This document shows, piece by piece, positions 30,701-38,505 of a DNA stretch of 64,000 nucleotides; positions within the stretch are counted from its first letter, which is position 1, and the number at the start of each line of letters is the position of its first letter. A program made the translations under genes and the position numbers. Source of the stretch: Minicystis rosea (GTDB lineage Bacteria > Myxococcota_A > Polyangia > Polyangiales > Polyangiaceae); the NCBI GenBank assembly GCA_001931535.1, contig CP016211.1, forward strand, positions 2,198,501-2,262,500. Direction: 5' to 3'. The notes below the pieces were generated by a model. That model saw nothing but the letters and a program-made list of their open reading frames with translations, was not told the DNA's origin and did no database searches.

Positions 30701-31102
30701 CCGCGTCGACTGCTCTCCAGCGACGGTCAGGGAATAGGCCGCGAGAGGCTCCACCGCGCGCCGCCCCTCCACGAAGTAGAGGGCGACCGCCGCCGCGAGC
30801 GCCAGCGCCGCCGCCACCGGCATCCACACGGCGCGCGCCCCGGATCGCGGGCGGGGCGCGGCGACCGGCGAAGCGCGGCGTTCGGAAGGGAGCGGCGCCT
30901 CCACGGGCGCGGGCCCGAAGACGCGGTCCAGCGCCTCGTCCGCGAGCTGCTCCCGCTCTGCCTGCGAGAAGGGCACCATCGCCTGGAGGGACGGAGACGC
31001 GCGGATCTCGGCTGCCGCCCGGCGCAGGGGATCGTCGTCCCCGTCGCCCGGATCTCCGTGGGGATCCCCTCGCAGGGCTCCGGGAAGCCTGTCCTCGCTC
31101 AT
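27764..31102 (-). CDS. Membrane-anchored TPR-CHAT caspase-like protease
   Basis: 1112 aa. Residues 1-90 are acidic, soluble and presumably cytoplasmic, in the position of an anti-sigma domain. A transmembrane helix is at about 91-110 (AVWMPVAAALALAAAVALYF). A beta-rich region (about 120-350) is followed by TPR-like helices (about 360-740). The C-terminal CHAT domain (about 830-1112) keeps the His-Cys dyad: H992 in LLHYDGHG and C1037 in VVLNGCTTAAPEG. CHAT proteases are caspase relatives that cleave specific partner proteins when triggered. The gene starts 11 bp after the ECF sigma factor. A sigma-regulating or stress-triggered protease is the obvious hypothesis, but the target is unknown. Confidence 0.88.
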   Translation of the reverse strand: MSEDRLPGALRGDPHGDPGDGDDDPLRRAAAEIRASPSLQAMVPFSQAEREQLADEALDRVFGPAPVEAPLPSERRASPVAAPRPRSGARAVWMPVAAALALAAAVALYFVEGRRAVEPLAAYSLTVAGEQSTRGAPASDAPGEPVRLRPGTRLVLTLQADKPERDALLRLVLVRGGRATLLDPPVTRGKGGAFTIEGAAAELLGSPGDGAAELVVVLGRALPSDEEIRALSLGAPRDVPRHLQMKRRAIVLEGFSHTTLDVLIGGCRAVRRAPARPTCEVEPGAPLRVWLGATAATTALRIDEHALDRTGEARDGGTAFTVDPPAGARSLSVWVDGAVVAAWDLARESLSEPVRASDEARKAGRLDEASAALDAVPAGAPPEEQLEVVRRRAKIARRRGDGARERALREEAVARAIALGRVSAEMDESLAITFGLIGAHALAEAAQRLPALDAHGAVYAEGLVRRDLARGLVASELGDLGVALTSLRRALTAAERIGDALDREAILAPLSDVLQSLGRGAEAHELIEAGIARGERAEDACTRVEALASAAWLLRDLDPPRARRLSDEAADLAAARCAPHLSIALVNRGWLLAAAGRAKDARAVLDRIAAAKREQDGRATTWALRLEAEILLGEDAAMAERRARDLAARAASLCSTELSYEAHLLHARAQAALDRPLEAAAAFADAERALDLWSRLVPLGEGREAFFARHDQLALTAIPFFLERAARGEPGARANLAATVRRSIARFVSSLAGAGRARALAERGDAGEAGRDRAARLFEQTRDRWPARLSRGEGAKADTGKAVAGVCEARDAAAVSFEAPALTAPPLHPTLLVHPGPRGVLTVVWRGSSIEIGEVPRLEAPEAPAALAARIADTVAPWLAGAPRVHVHAHRALASAPLDRSLAARLQVPVAFAVDAPPRAPSAACTGAPRALLVTNPRSDLWGASSAAPSVRADLARMGFTVDALEGAAATRAAIVRRLADPCTALLHYDGHGLAPAGGASRDRADDALLLAAGDVLTAADVLELPRVPAAVVLNGCTTAAPEGLGLAHAFLLAGAVQVIASLDDLPAAAAADFTTRLFERASPALGLDLVSLFARTVTTGGEVTALRVFER

Positions 31103-31113
31103 GGGCTCAACCT

Positions 31114-31683
31114 CTACGTCGTGGAAGTCTCGGGATTGGACATCATTTCGGAGAGCCGCGCGCGGAGCCGCTGGATGCGCTTGTAGGCGGCTTCGCGGCC
31201 GATGCCGAGGCGCCCCGCCGCGACGTCGGGCGACAGGCCCTCCATGTACACCGCGTGAAAGAGCGCCGCGTCCTGGTCGCTCATCTCGCGGAGCAGGCGC
31301 CGCACGAAGTGCGAGAACGCGGCCTTCTCCTCGGGCGTCTCCTGCGCCGCCGCCTCGCGATCCAGATCGTCGGTCGGGCGCGGGGGCGGCTTCTTCCGCA
31401 GGCGCGCGAGCGCGTGGTTCTCGGCGACCGTCGCGACGTAGGCCTCCAGCGATCCGCGCGCCGGATCCCAGCGCCGGAGCACGTCTGCGTCGCGCTCGAG
31501 GAGGTGGACGAGCACGTCCTGCACGCGATCGTGGAGCTCCTGCTTTCCCACCCCCAGGAGCGCGAGGCGACGCCCCAGCCGGGCCTCGATGACAGGGACC
31601 AGCACGTTCGCGAAGAGGTGACGCAGGGCCGGCCGCTCACCGCCGAGCGCGCGCCGCATCAGGTCCTGTATCGAGCTTTCCAT
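31114..31683 (-). CDS. ECF-like RNA polymerase sigma factor
   Basis: 189 aa starting MESSIQDLMRRALGGERPAL, with AGG seven bases upstream; the open frame to 31803 is Arg-rich and unlikely. Region 2 (VLVPVIEARLGRRLALLGVG, then HDRVQDVLVHLLERDADVLR and SLEAYVATVAENHALARLRK) and region 4 (MSDQDAALFHAVYMEGLSPD, then VAAGRLGIGREAAYKRIQRL) are clear. It is followed 11 bp later by the CHAT membrane protein, which takes the place of a classical anti-sigma factor. Confidence 0.88.
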   Translation of the reverse strand: MESSIQDLMRRALGGERPALRHLFANVLVPVIEARLGRRLALLGVGKQELHDRVQDVLVHLLERDADVLRRWDPARGSLEAYVATVAENHALARLRKKPPPRPTDDLDREAAAQETPEEKAAFSHFVRRLLREMSDQDAALFHAVYMEGLSPDVAAGRLGIGREAAYKRIQRLRARLSEMMSNPETSTT

Positions 31684-32411
31684 CTGCGAACCTGGGGCCG
31701 TCGACCGTCGTGCGAAGGAGGCCGGCGACGGGAGCCCGCGTATAAGCCGATTCAAGCGGAGGCGGGACGTCAAGCGGCATCTGGCCGCGGATGACACGGT
31801 CAAGACACCGTCCGGGTTCGAGCGAGGCGGTCACGACGCGGGAGCGGCTGGACCTCGGCGTGACCGAGGCCGTGGCTGATCGCGGGCTCCACGGGCGAGA
31901 TGGCTGTCGTCGGCGCACTGCCCAGCAGGGCGTCGTGGTCGCGCGTCGAGCGGACGTCGCCCGCGCGCACGACGTCGTGCGCGAGAACCCCCGGCGTCGT
32001 CCCCACCGCGTCGCGCTCGGGCGGCAGGGCCCTCCGGCGGCTCCGTGCCGCGTCACGGCGGGTCCGGAACGTCCTTCGGACCCACCTCGCCACGTCACGG
32101 TGGTGCAGGAGCACGCTTCGGGCCGACCTCGCCGCGTCACGGCGGGCCGGCAACGTCCTCCGGCTCCACCTCGCCGCGTCACGGTGGTGCAGGAGCACGC
32201 TTCGGGCGCACCTCGCCGCGTCACGGTGGTGCAGGAACACCCTTCGGACGCATCTCGCCACGGTACCGCTGGCCCGAACGACCCTCCGGGCGCGCCGCGC
32301 CACGGTGCGGCCAGCCGGAAAGGCTTCGCGGCACCTTCCGCCATGGGAAAGCGCCGCGATGTGGTCCGGCTGCGTGGAAGGCGCGCGCCGTCGCGAGCGC
32401 GCGGTCGTTCG
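31684..32411. other. Intergenic region containing a minisatellite
   Basis: 728 bp between the sigma factor start and the end of the CBM9/FG-GAP-like gene. The right half is the 42-bp tandem repeat described separately. The left part (31684-32001) presumably holds the promoter of the sigma/CHAT/subtilase cassette; no consensus promoter was recognised. Several frames stay open on both strands, but the predicted proteins are Arg/Pro-rich and unlike the neighbours. Confidence 0.6.
32002..32337. repeat. 42-bp tandem repeat, about eight units
   Basis: Units start at 32002, 32044, 32086, 32128, 32170, 32212, 32254 and 32296; the five from 32044 to 32253 are well conserved. The shared core is CTCGCCGCGTCACGG, followed by one of two variable halves: a GTGGTGCAGGAGCACGCTTC type (units at 32086, 32170 and 32212) and a CGGGCCGGCAACGTCCT type (32044 and 32128). 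The unit is a multiple of three and free of stops in several frames, so it stays open as a 14-residue repeat on both strands. There is no spacer diversity, so it is not a CRISPR array. Confidence 0.85.
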
Positions 32412-34295
32412 CTACTTGCTGAACCCGCTGCCGCTCCAGCGATAGCGCACCGAGCTCGCGTTGCCCCAGGGCAGGAGCAGCGGCTCCAGGCCGCCGACGG
32501 GACCCGAGTCCTGCGTGAACGGGTACGTGGCGGCCGTCCACTCGACCGCGCTGCCCGGCGCGAGATCGATCCAGCCGCTGCCCACGCGCACCGTGCCGGC
32601 GACGCGCTTGCGGCCCATGGAGCGGGCCACCTCGGCGGAGAAGACGCGCTTCATGCCGTCGGGCGAGACCTGGAAGACCAAGAGGACGTCGCGGTCCACG
32701 GTGTCGCCGCCCGGCCCCTTCGCGTGGAGGGTGCCGCGGACCAGGATCTCCGCCTTCCCGTCGCCGGTGACGTCGCGCGCGGTGACCTCGGCGACGTCGC
32801 TCGCGGACGCGAACTGCTGCAGCGTGAGGTACGAGTAGCCCGTCCCGTTCTTGTAGCCCTTGCCGAAGACGACGATGTCGCGCTCGTGCACGAGCACGCG
32901 CTCCGCGCTGGCGTCGCCGGCCACGTCGACCGCCAAATCGAAGCGCGGTCGCCCGCTTGCACCACGATCCTTCTTGTAGAGATCGTAGACCTTCTCCATG
33001 AGCTCCGAGGCGCTCGGCGGCGGCGGAGGCTTGGGCAAGCCCGTGCCCTCGTTCGACACGGAAGCCTGCGCCTGCGCCGGCGGCGGCGTGGCGGCCTGCG
33101 TCTCTTCCGAGGCCTTCTTGAAGGCGTTGCCGGAGAGCTTGTACGTCTGCGACGCGATCGTCCCCCAGGGCAGGAGCACGGGATCGTACGAGGTCTCCGT
33201 GGGCTCGCGGTAGTTGCCCGCGTGGAGACCGCGCGCGGTGCCCGGCGTGATCTTGATGGCCGAGCGCGAGCCATCGGCGATGACGCTCACCTCGTTGCTG
33301 AGCGATCCGTCGGGCGTCGTGATGGCCACCTCGTGCTGGAAGATGGTGAACGGCGTCTCGCTCGAGCCGAAGGTCAGAACCTGAATCATTTCGCGTGGTC
33401 TGCCGCTGGATCCCACGCGCTTTCGCAGGAGGATCTCGCTCTGGCCGTCGCCGGTCAGGTCGCGCACCTCGCACGAGAGGAGGTTCGACGCCTCCACGCC
33501 GACGTCGGAGAAGAAGTACTCGCTGCCTTTGCGGAAGCTCGACCCGAGGACGACGAGGTAGCGATCGAAGACGAGGACGCGCTCCTTCATCGAGTCGCCG
33601 GCGACGTCGGCGAGGAGGTTGAAGCGGGGCGCACCCTTGATGCCCTTCTCCTTGAGGAGGCCGTCGTGGAGCGACTGCTCGGCCTCGGTGTTGAGGGGCG
33701 GAAGCGACGCGTACGCGGCGCTCGGGGCCGTGCCGGCGACGTTCTTCTCGGTCGATCCGGCGTCGACGTCGTGCACGAAGATGGCGCCGCGCAGGCCCAC
33801 GCGAACTTGGCGCGCCGAGGGCAGGGAAGACCAGGGGATGCTCGCCTCGAGCGACCAGCCACCGGAGCGCGGGGCCTCGACGACCTTGGCCCCGCTGAGC
33901 GACGAGCCGTCCTTGAGCTTGGCGGAGCCGGCGGACTTGCCGGGATCGCCCGGGTAGATCGTGATCTCGTGGACCGCGCCGCCGGGGAAGCCGAGGACGA
34001 CCTCGACGTGATCACCGCCGCCGCCGCGAAGGACGTCGTCGGTGACGTCGGCCGCGACGTAGAGGTTGTTGGCGTCGTACGCGAGCGCGGCGCGGGCTTC
34101 GAGGTCCGGCTTGCTCACCCGGCCCTTCACGGCATAGCCCAGGTTGACCAGGCTGCTCCACTCCTTGGGGACTCCGTCGAGCTTGATCGATTTCGACTCG
34201 ACCAGATCGGCGCGCAGCGCCGTGCCCTCGGCGAAGGCCGCGCCGGGGAGGGCGAGCGCGGCGAGAACGGCGAAAATCAGCGGAGATTGGCGCAT
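32412..34295 (-). CDS. Exported protein with CBM9-like domain and FG-GAP-like repeats
   Basis: 627 aa. Signal peptide (LIFAVLAALALPGAAFA). Residues of about 35-195 resemble a CBM9/DOMON-type beta-sandwich (IKLDGVPKEWSSL, AALAYDANNLYVAADVTDDV, GGWSLEASIPWSSLP). Two later modules carry the FG-GAP/VCBS calcium-loop style (VRDLTGDGQSEILLR and ARDVTGDGKAEILVR), separated by a Pro/Ala/Gln-rich linker. Two copies of an LLPWG strand motif end the modules, suggesting an internal duplication (about 210-390 and 430-627). Probably a periplasmic or outer-surface binding protein; ligand unknown. It is monocistronic as far as can be seen. Confidence 0.8.
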   Translation of the reverse strand: MRQSPLIFAVLAALALPGAAFAEGTALRADLVESKSIKLDGVPKEWSSLVNLGYAVKGRVSKPDLEARAALAYDANNLYVAADVTDDVLRGGGGDHVEVVLGFPGGAVHEITIYPGDPGKSAGSAKLKDGSSLSGAKVVEAPRSGGWSLEASIPWSSLPSARQVRVGLRGAIFVHDVDAGSTEKNVAGTAPSAAYASLPPLNTEAEQSLHDGLLKEKGIKGAPRFNLLADVAGDSMKERVLVFDRYLVVLGSSFRKGSEYFFSDVGVEASNLLSCEVRDLTGDGQSEILLRKRVGSSGRPREMIQVLTFGSSETPFTIFQHEVAITTPDGSLSNEVSVIADGSRSAIKITPGTARGLHAGNYREPTETSYDPVLLPWGTIASQTYKLSGNAFKKASEETQAATPPPAQAQASVSNEGTGLPKPPPPPSASELMEKVYDLYKKDRGASGRPRFDLAVDVAGDASAERVLVHERDIVVFGKGYKNGTGYSYLTLQQFASASDVAEVTARDVTGDGKAEILVRGTLHAKGPGGDTVDRDVLLVFQVSPDGMKRVFSAEVARSMGRKRVAGTVRVGSGWIDLAPGSAVEWTAATYPFTQDSGPVGGLEPLLLPWGNASSVRYRWSGSGFSK

Positions 34296-34429
34296 AAGGC
34301 TCGGGTTTGACGCGATCGCGCGTCATTTGTTTCCTATCACAACCCGCCCGATCGCCGCGCGAGGTGAGAGAGCGTCGAGAACGCCGCGCCGAGGTCGAGC
34401 GGGTTGGGAAGGGGGACCACGGGTCGCAC

Positions 34430-34630
34430 GCCGCCCCATCGTGATCGCGAGAGCGCTGAACGAGATCAGCGCAGGCTCGTCCAGCGTGGGGGTGGGGTGA
34501 GATTCAGCGCTGGCTCGTCCAGCGCGGGGTTTGGGGTGGAATCAGCGCTGGCTCGTCCAGCGCGGGGTTTGGGGCCGCTTGCGGCCCCATCGTGATCAGG
34601 GTTTGGGGCCGCTTGCGGCCCCATCGTGAC
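34430..34630. repeat. Two-hairpin intergenic repeat array, copies C
   Basis: An array of the same family as at 4.4 and 8.1 kb. It holds a right-arm remnant (34431-34447), a degenerate first-hairpin unit near 34468-34500, a unit with only stem 1 (34505-34540) and a full unit. The full unit has stem 1 GCGCTGG-CTCGT-CCAGCGC (34545-34563) and stem 2 GGGGCCGCTTGCGGCCCC (34571-34588). A second stem 2 follows (34605-34622), ending 12 bp before the ATPase stop codon. Compared with copy B, stem 1 has T-A where B has C-G, a compensatory change. The rest of 34296-34429 shows no gene. Confidence 0.85.
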
Positions 34631-34634
34631 CGCC

Positions 34635-37544
34635 TCAGACCCGGGCCGAAGGCCGCGCCACGGACATCGGCGGGGGCTTCGCGTCTTCGGGGCGCAGGCG
34701 GCGTTGGATCAGCTTGGCGATCTCGACGGCCGGGACGATCAGCGCCGCGAGGCCGAGGAGCATGAGCCACTCGTTGGTGCTCATCTCGAAGGTGCGGAAC
34801 ACCGGGCGGAGGCTGGGCACGAGCACCGCGACGAGGTGAATGGCCGCGCTGGTCACCACCGCGATCGCGAGCGGGATGCTGATGAGCGGGCGCGATTGGA
34901 CGATGCTCAAGATCGGGCTGCGACAGCTGAACGCGTGGAACAGCGGCGACAGCGCCAGGAGCGAGAAGGCCATGGCCCGCGTGTGGCTCAAGGCTTCCTG
35001 GCTCTGGTCCGAGATGGCGTAGAGCGCCACCGCGGCCGCGCCCATCACGGCGCCGACGTAGAGGATCCCGAAGTAGTCGCGCTGGCGCAGCAGGCCCTCG
35101 TCGGGGTTCCGCGGCGGCTCGCGCATGAGGTGATGATCCGGCGGATCGATGCCGAGCGCGAGCGCGGGCAAGCCGTTCGTCACCAGGTTGATCCAGAGGA
35201 TCATGAGCGGCGTGAGCGGCGGCCACGTGCCGAAGAACGAGACCGTGAACACGGCCACGAGCAGGCCCATGTTCGCGCTGAGCAAGAAGAAGATGAACTT
35301 CTGGATGTTGCGGTAGATGGCGCGCCCTTCGCGGACCGCGTCCACGATGGTCGCGAAGTTGTCGTCCGCGAGCACGAGGTCCGCCGCCTGGCGGGCCACG
35401 TCGGTGCCGCCGCGGCCCATGGCCACGCCGATGTGCGCCTCGCGCAGCGCCGGCGCGTCGTTGACGCCGTCGCCCGTCATCGCCACCACGTGCCCGCGCG
35501 ACTTGAAGGCCCGCACGATGCGGAGCTTCTGCTCGGCCGTGGTCCGCGCGAAGACGCGGAGGTGCATGATGCGATCGGCGAGCACTTCGTCGCTGGTCTC
35601 GCTCAGCTCGGCGCCGGTGATGGCCTCGTCGCCGTCGTCCCAGAGGCCGATCTCCTGCGCGATCGCGGTGGCCGTGAGCCGGTGATCGCCGGTGATCATG
35701 ACCGCGCGGATGCCCGCCTTCCGGCAGGTGGTGACCGCCTCGCGCACGCCGGCGCGGGGCGGATCCATCATCCCCACGAGGCCGAGGAAGGTGAGCTCGC
35801 GCTCGACGTCCTGCGCCTCCTCGGGCGAGAGGTTCGACGAGACCGGGCCGTTGCCCGGCACGGTGAGCTCGAGCGTCACCGTGCCCTTGCGCACGCGCCG
35901 GCAGAGCGCGAGCACGCGCAGGGCCCGCCGGCTCATGCGATCGGCCTCGGCGAGGATCTGGGTGCGATCCTCGTCGGTGAGCGGCCGCGGGCCGTCGGCG
36001 TCCGACATCTTCACGCAGAGCGGGAGGATGACGTCCACCGAGCCCTTCACGTGCGCGATGGTGCGCCCGCTCTTGTCGCGGGTGATCACCGTCATGCGCT
36101 TGCGATCGCTGTCGAACGGGAGCTCGGTGACGAACTCGTGCCCGGGCATGAGCTCGTCGCGGGAGAGGCCGCCCTTCGCGGCCACGGTGAGGAGCGCGCC
36201 CTCGGTCGGATCGCCGACCACCTTCCAGCGCTTGGTCTCCAGATCGTGATCGAGCTGCGCGTTGTTGCAGAGCGCCGCCGTGGTGAGCGTGTACACGAGC
36301 GGCTTCGGCAGCTCGTCGCCGACGTCGCGCCCGTCCTCGCTCTGGAACTTGCCGGTGGGATCGTAGCCCTCGCCCGTCACCGAGAAGCGCTTCCCGCCCG
36401 CGTAGACGGCGCGCACCGTCATCTCGTTCTGGGTGAGCGTGCCGGTCTTGTCGGAGGCGATGATCGTCGCCGCGCCCAGCGTCTCCACCGCGGGGAGCTT
36501 GCGGACGATGGCGCCGCGCTTGGCCATGCGCTGCATGCCGAGCGCGAGCGTGATGGTGGTGATGGCCGGCAAGCCCTCGGGGATGGCGGCGACCGCGAGG
36601 CTCACCGCTTCGAGGAGCAGCTCGTGCCACGCGCGCCCGCCGCGGATGAAGCCCCACACGAGGAGCACGGCGCTGAGCGCGAGGCAGGCCTTGAGGATCT
36701 GGCCGCCGAAGCGCTCCAGCCGATCTTCGAGCGGCGTCTTCTGATCGCCGACCTCGCGCATCAGCTCGCCGATGCGGCCGAGCTCGGTGCGCGCGCCGGT
36801 GGACGTCACCACCGCGCGGCCCTTGCCGCGCACGATGGTGGTCCCGGTGAAGACCATGGTCACGCGATCGGCGAGCGGCGCGTCCTTGGCCACGGGCGCC
36901 ATCGCGTCCTTGATGATCGCGGCGCTCTCGCCGGTGAGCGCGGCCTCCTCGGTGGCGAGATCGATCGTCTGCACGAGGCGCGCGTCGGCGGCGACCGAGT
37001 CACCGGCCTCGAGCTCGAGGATGTCACCGGGGACGACGGCGTCGGCGGGGATGACCACCACCTTGTTCCCGCGGCGCACGCGCGCGTTGGGCGCCGACAT
37101 CTTCTGGAGCGCGTCGAGCGCGGCCTCGGCGCGACGCTCCTGATAGAAGCCCAGGATCGCGTTGAGGATGACGATGAGGAGGATGGCGATGGCGTCGCCG
37201 AAGCGCGCCAAGAAGCCCTGATCCTTCCCCGACATGATGCCGACCGCGACCGCGATCCCCGCGGCCACGAGGAGCGTGACCACGAGGGGGTTCGCGAACT
37301 GCTCCAGCAAGCGGAGCACGTTCGACTTCTTCTTCGCTTCGGGTAGTCGGTTCGGCCCGTAGGTCTCGAGCCGCTTGCCAGCCTCGGCCTCGGAGAGGCC
37401 GGCGCTGGAGCTGATGTCGACGCGCGAGAGGAAGGCGTTGCATTCCTCCGCGTGCACCGGGGGCTCGATCGATGCCATCGAGGGCGTCGACCCGCGCTTC
37501 TTCTCACCCCCGCTCGGCGCTTGTAGCTCGCTCGTGTCGCTCAT
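34635..37544 (-). CDS. P-type cation-transporting ATPase, Ca2+-pump (P2A) type
   Basis: 969 aa. Phosphorylation motif DKTGT (D365), actuator TGES (204-207), membrane PEGLPA (322-327), KGS and GDGVNDAPAL hinge, and the C-terminal membrane stretch WINLVTNGLPALALGIDP are all present. An N-terminal cation-ATPase domain (about 28-100) and a C-terminal six-helix block complete a full-length enzyme. P2A pumps export Ca2+ from the cytoplasm at the expense of ATP; Mn2+ or Mg2+ relatives exist, so the ion is inferred. It is the last gene of a minus-strand operon, starting 3 bp after the PspA-like gene. The 3' untranslated side carries the two-hairpin repeat array. Confidence 0.93.
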   Translation of the reverse strand: MSDTSELQAPSGGEKKRGSTPSMASIEPPVHAEECNAFLSRVDISSSAGLSEAEAGKRLETYGPNRLPEAKKKSNVLRLLEQFANPLVVTLLVAAGIAVAVGIMSGKDQGFLARFGDAIAILLIVILNAILGFYQERRAEAALDALQKMSAPNARVRRGNKVVVIPADAVVPGDILELEAGDSVAADARLVQTIDLATEEAALTGESAAIIKDAMAPVAKDAPLADRVTMVFTGTTIVRGKGRAVVTSTGARTELGRIGELMREVGDQKTPLEDRLERFGGQILKACLALSAVLLVWGFIRGGRAWHELLLEAVSLAVAAIPEGLPAITTITLALGMQRMAKRGAIVRKLPAVETLGAATIIASDKTGTLTQNEMTVRAVYAGGKRFSVTGEGYDPTGKFQSEDGRDVGDELPKPLVYTLTTAALCNNAQLDHDLETKRWKVVGDPTEGALLTVAAKGGLSRDELMPGHEFVTELPFDSDRKRMTVITRDKSGRTIAHVKGSVDVILPLCVKMSDADGPRPLTDEDRTQILAEADRMSRRALRVLALCRRVRKGTVTLELTVPGNGPVSSNLSPEEAQDVERELTFLGLVGMMDPPRAGVREAVTTCRKAGIRAVMITGDHRLTATAIAQEIGLWDDGDEAITGAELSETSDEVLADRIMHLRVFARTTAEQKLRIVRAFKSRGHVVAMTGDGVNDAPALREAHIGVAMGRGGTDVARQAADLVLADDNFATIVDAVREGRAIYRNIQKFIFFLLSANMGLLVAVFTVSFFGTWPPLTPLMILWINLVTNGLPALALGIDPPDHHLMREPPRNPDEGLLRQRDYFGILYVGAVMGAAAVALYAISDQSQEALSHTRAMAFSLLALSPLFHAFSCRSPILSIVQSRPLISIPLAIAVVTSAAIHLVAVLVPSLRPVFRTFEMSTNEWLMLLGLAALIVPAVEIAKLIQRRLRPEDAKPPPMSVARPSARV

Positions 37545-37547
37545 CGG

Positions 37548-38387
37548 TCAGCGCTTCATCCGCGCTTGCTCTTGCTGCTCCTGCGCCTCGAGCTCGGCGA
37601 GAGCGGCGGCCAGCTCGTCCTGTTCGGCCTGCGAAATCTGCTGCTGCGCGGGCGCGGTGGGCGCCGGCGCTTCGATGCGCGCGGGCGGTGCCACGGGCTT
37701 CGGCGCCTCGGGAGGGAGGACGCCCATCTTGCGCTTGAGCGCGAGCAGCTCGTCGTCGCCGCTCGCCGACGCTTCCAGCTTGCCGAACTTCTCGGCGAGC
37801 ACGTCACCCGTGTACTGCTCGGCGATCTCGCTCGAGGCCTCGGCTTCGGCCTCGATCTGATCGATCTTCGCGGCCATGCGGTCGAACGTCTCGAAGGCCG
37901 AGGCGTTGTTCATCCCGCTCATCGTCTCCTGGATGGCGCGCTGCGCTTCGGCGCGCTTCTTCCGGGCGATGAGGACGTTCTTCTTCCGCTTCGCTTCCTC
38001 GATCTTGCCGTTGAGCATCCGCAGCGCGGTCTTGAGCTGCTCCACGGCCTGTTTCTGTTTTTGCCACTGCTCTTTGAGCGTGCCGGCGAGCTGGTCGTGC
38101 TCTTTCTTGCGGGCCAGCGCCTCCTTCGCGAGGCTGTCGTCGCCGGCCTTGATCGCGAGCATCGCCCGCCGCTCCCACTCGGCGGCGTTGGCCGCCTCCT
38201 GCTCGGCTTGCTTCGCCAGCCGCTTCTCGTCGGCGATCGAGACGGCCACCTGCTTCTTGGCCTCGATGAGCTGGTTCTGCATGTCGATGACGACCTGGTT
38301 CAGCATCTTCTCGGGGTCTTCCGAGCGGCTGATGAGGTCGTTCAAATTCGACTTAATGAGGGTGGCAAGGCGCGCGAAGATTCCCAT
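37548..38387 (-). CDS. pspA: PspA/IM30 (ESCRT-III-like) membrane-stress protein
   Basis: 279 aa. The N-terminal amphipathic helix (MGIFARLATLIKSNLNDLIS) is followed by the long coiled coil of the PspA/Vipp1 family (EDPEKMLNQVVIDMQNQLIE, then AKKQVAVSIADEKRLAKQAE). The C-terminal 60 residues are Pro/Ala/Gln-rich, longer than in E. coli PspA (222 aa). Family members coat and repair damaged inner membrane. Here the gene lies between a YbjN-like gene and a Ca2+-type ATPase (3 bp), suggesting a link between membrane integrity and ion balance. No PspF-type activator is adjacent. Confidence 0.9.
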   Translation of the reverse strand: MGIFARLATLIKSNLNDLISRSEDPEKMLNQVVIDMQNQLIEAKKQVAVSIADEKRLAKQAEQEAANAAEWERRAMLAIKAGDDSLAKEALARKKEHDQLAGTLKEQWQKQKQAVEQLKTALRMLNGKIEEAKRKKNVLIARKKRAEAQRAIQETMSGMNNASAFETFDRMAAKIDQIEAEAEASSEIAEQYTGDVLAEKFGKLEASASGDDELLALKRKMGVLPPEAPKPVAPPARIEAPAPTAPAQQQISQAEQDELAAALAELEAQEQQEQARMKR

Positions 38388-38505
38388 GGGTCTCTATCTC
38401 TCCACTCCCTGGCTCGTCACCGGAAGGCCGGCGTCACCGTAACACGCGTCCCCGAAAAGCCCACGCCGCGCCCGGCGATCCTGCCGGCCGCGACGCACTT
38501 CGCAT

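Noticed and set aside
27929..31186. 1085-codon + strand frame opposite the CHAT gene
   Set aside because: Arg/Glu/Ala-rich mirror of the CHAT coding strand, no domain, no ribosome binding site.
32002..32337. CRISPR array
   Set aside because: Units abut without unique spacers and no cas genes are near; it is a tandem minisatellite.
31637..32344. 235-codon minus frame through the 42-bp repeat
   Set aside because: It overlaps the sigma factor start, is open in competing frames on both strands, and has no recognisable domain; kept only as a possibility under the repeat.
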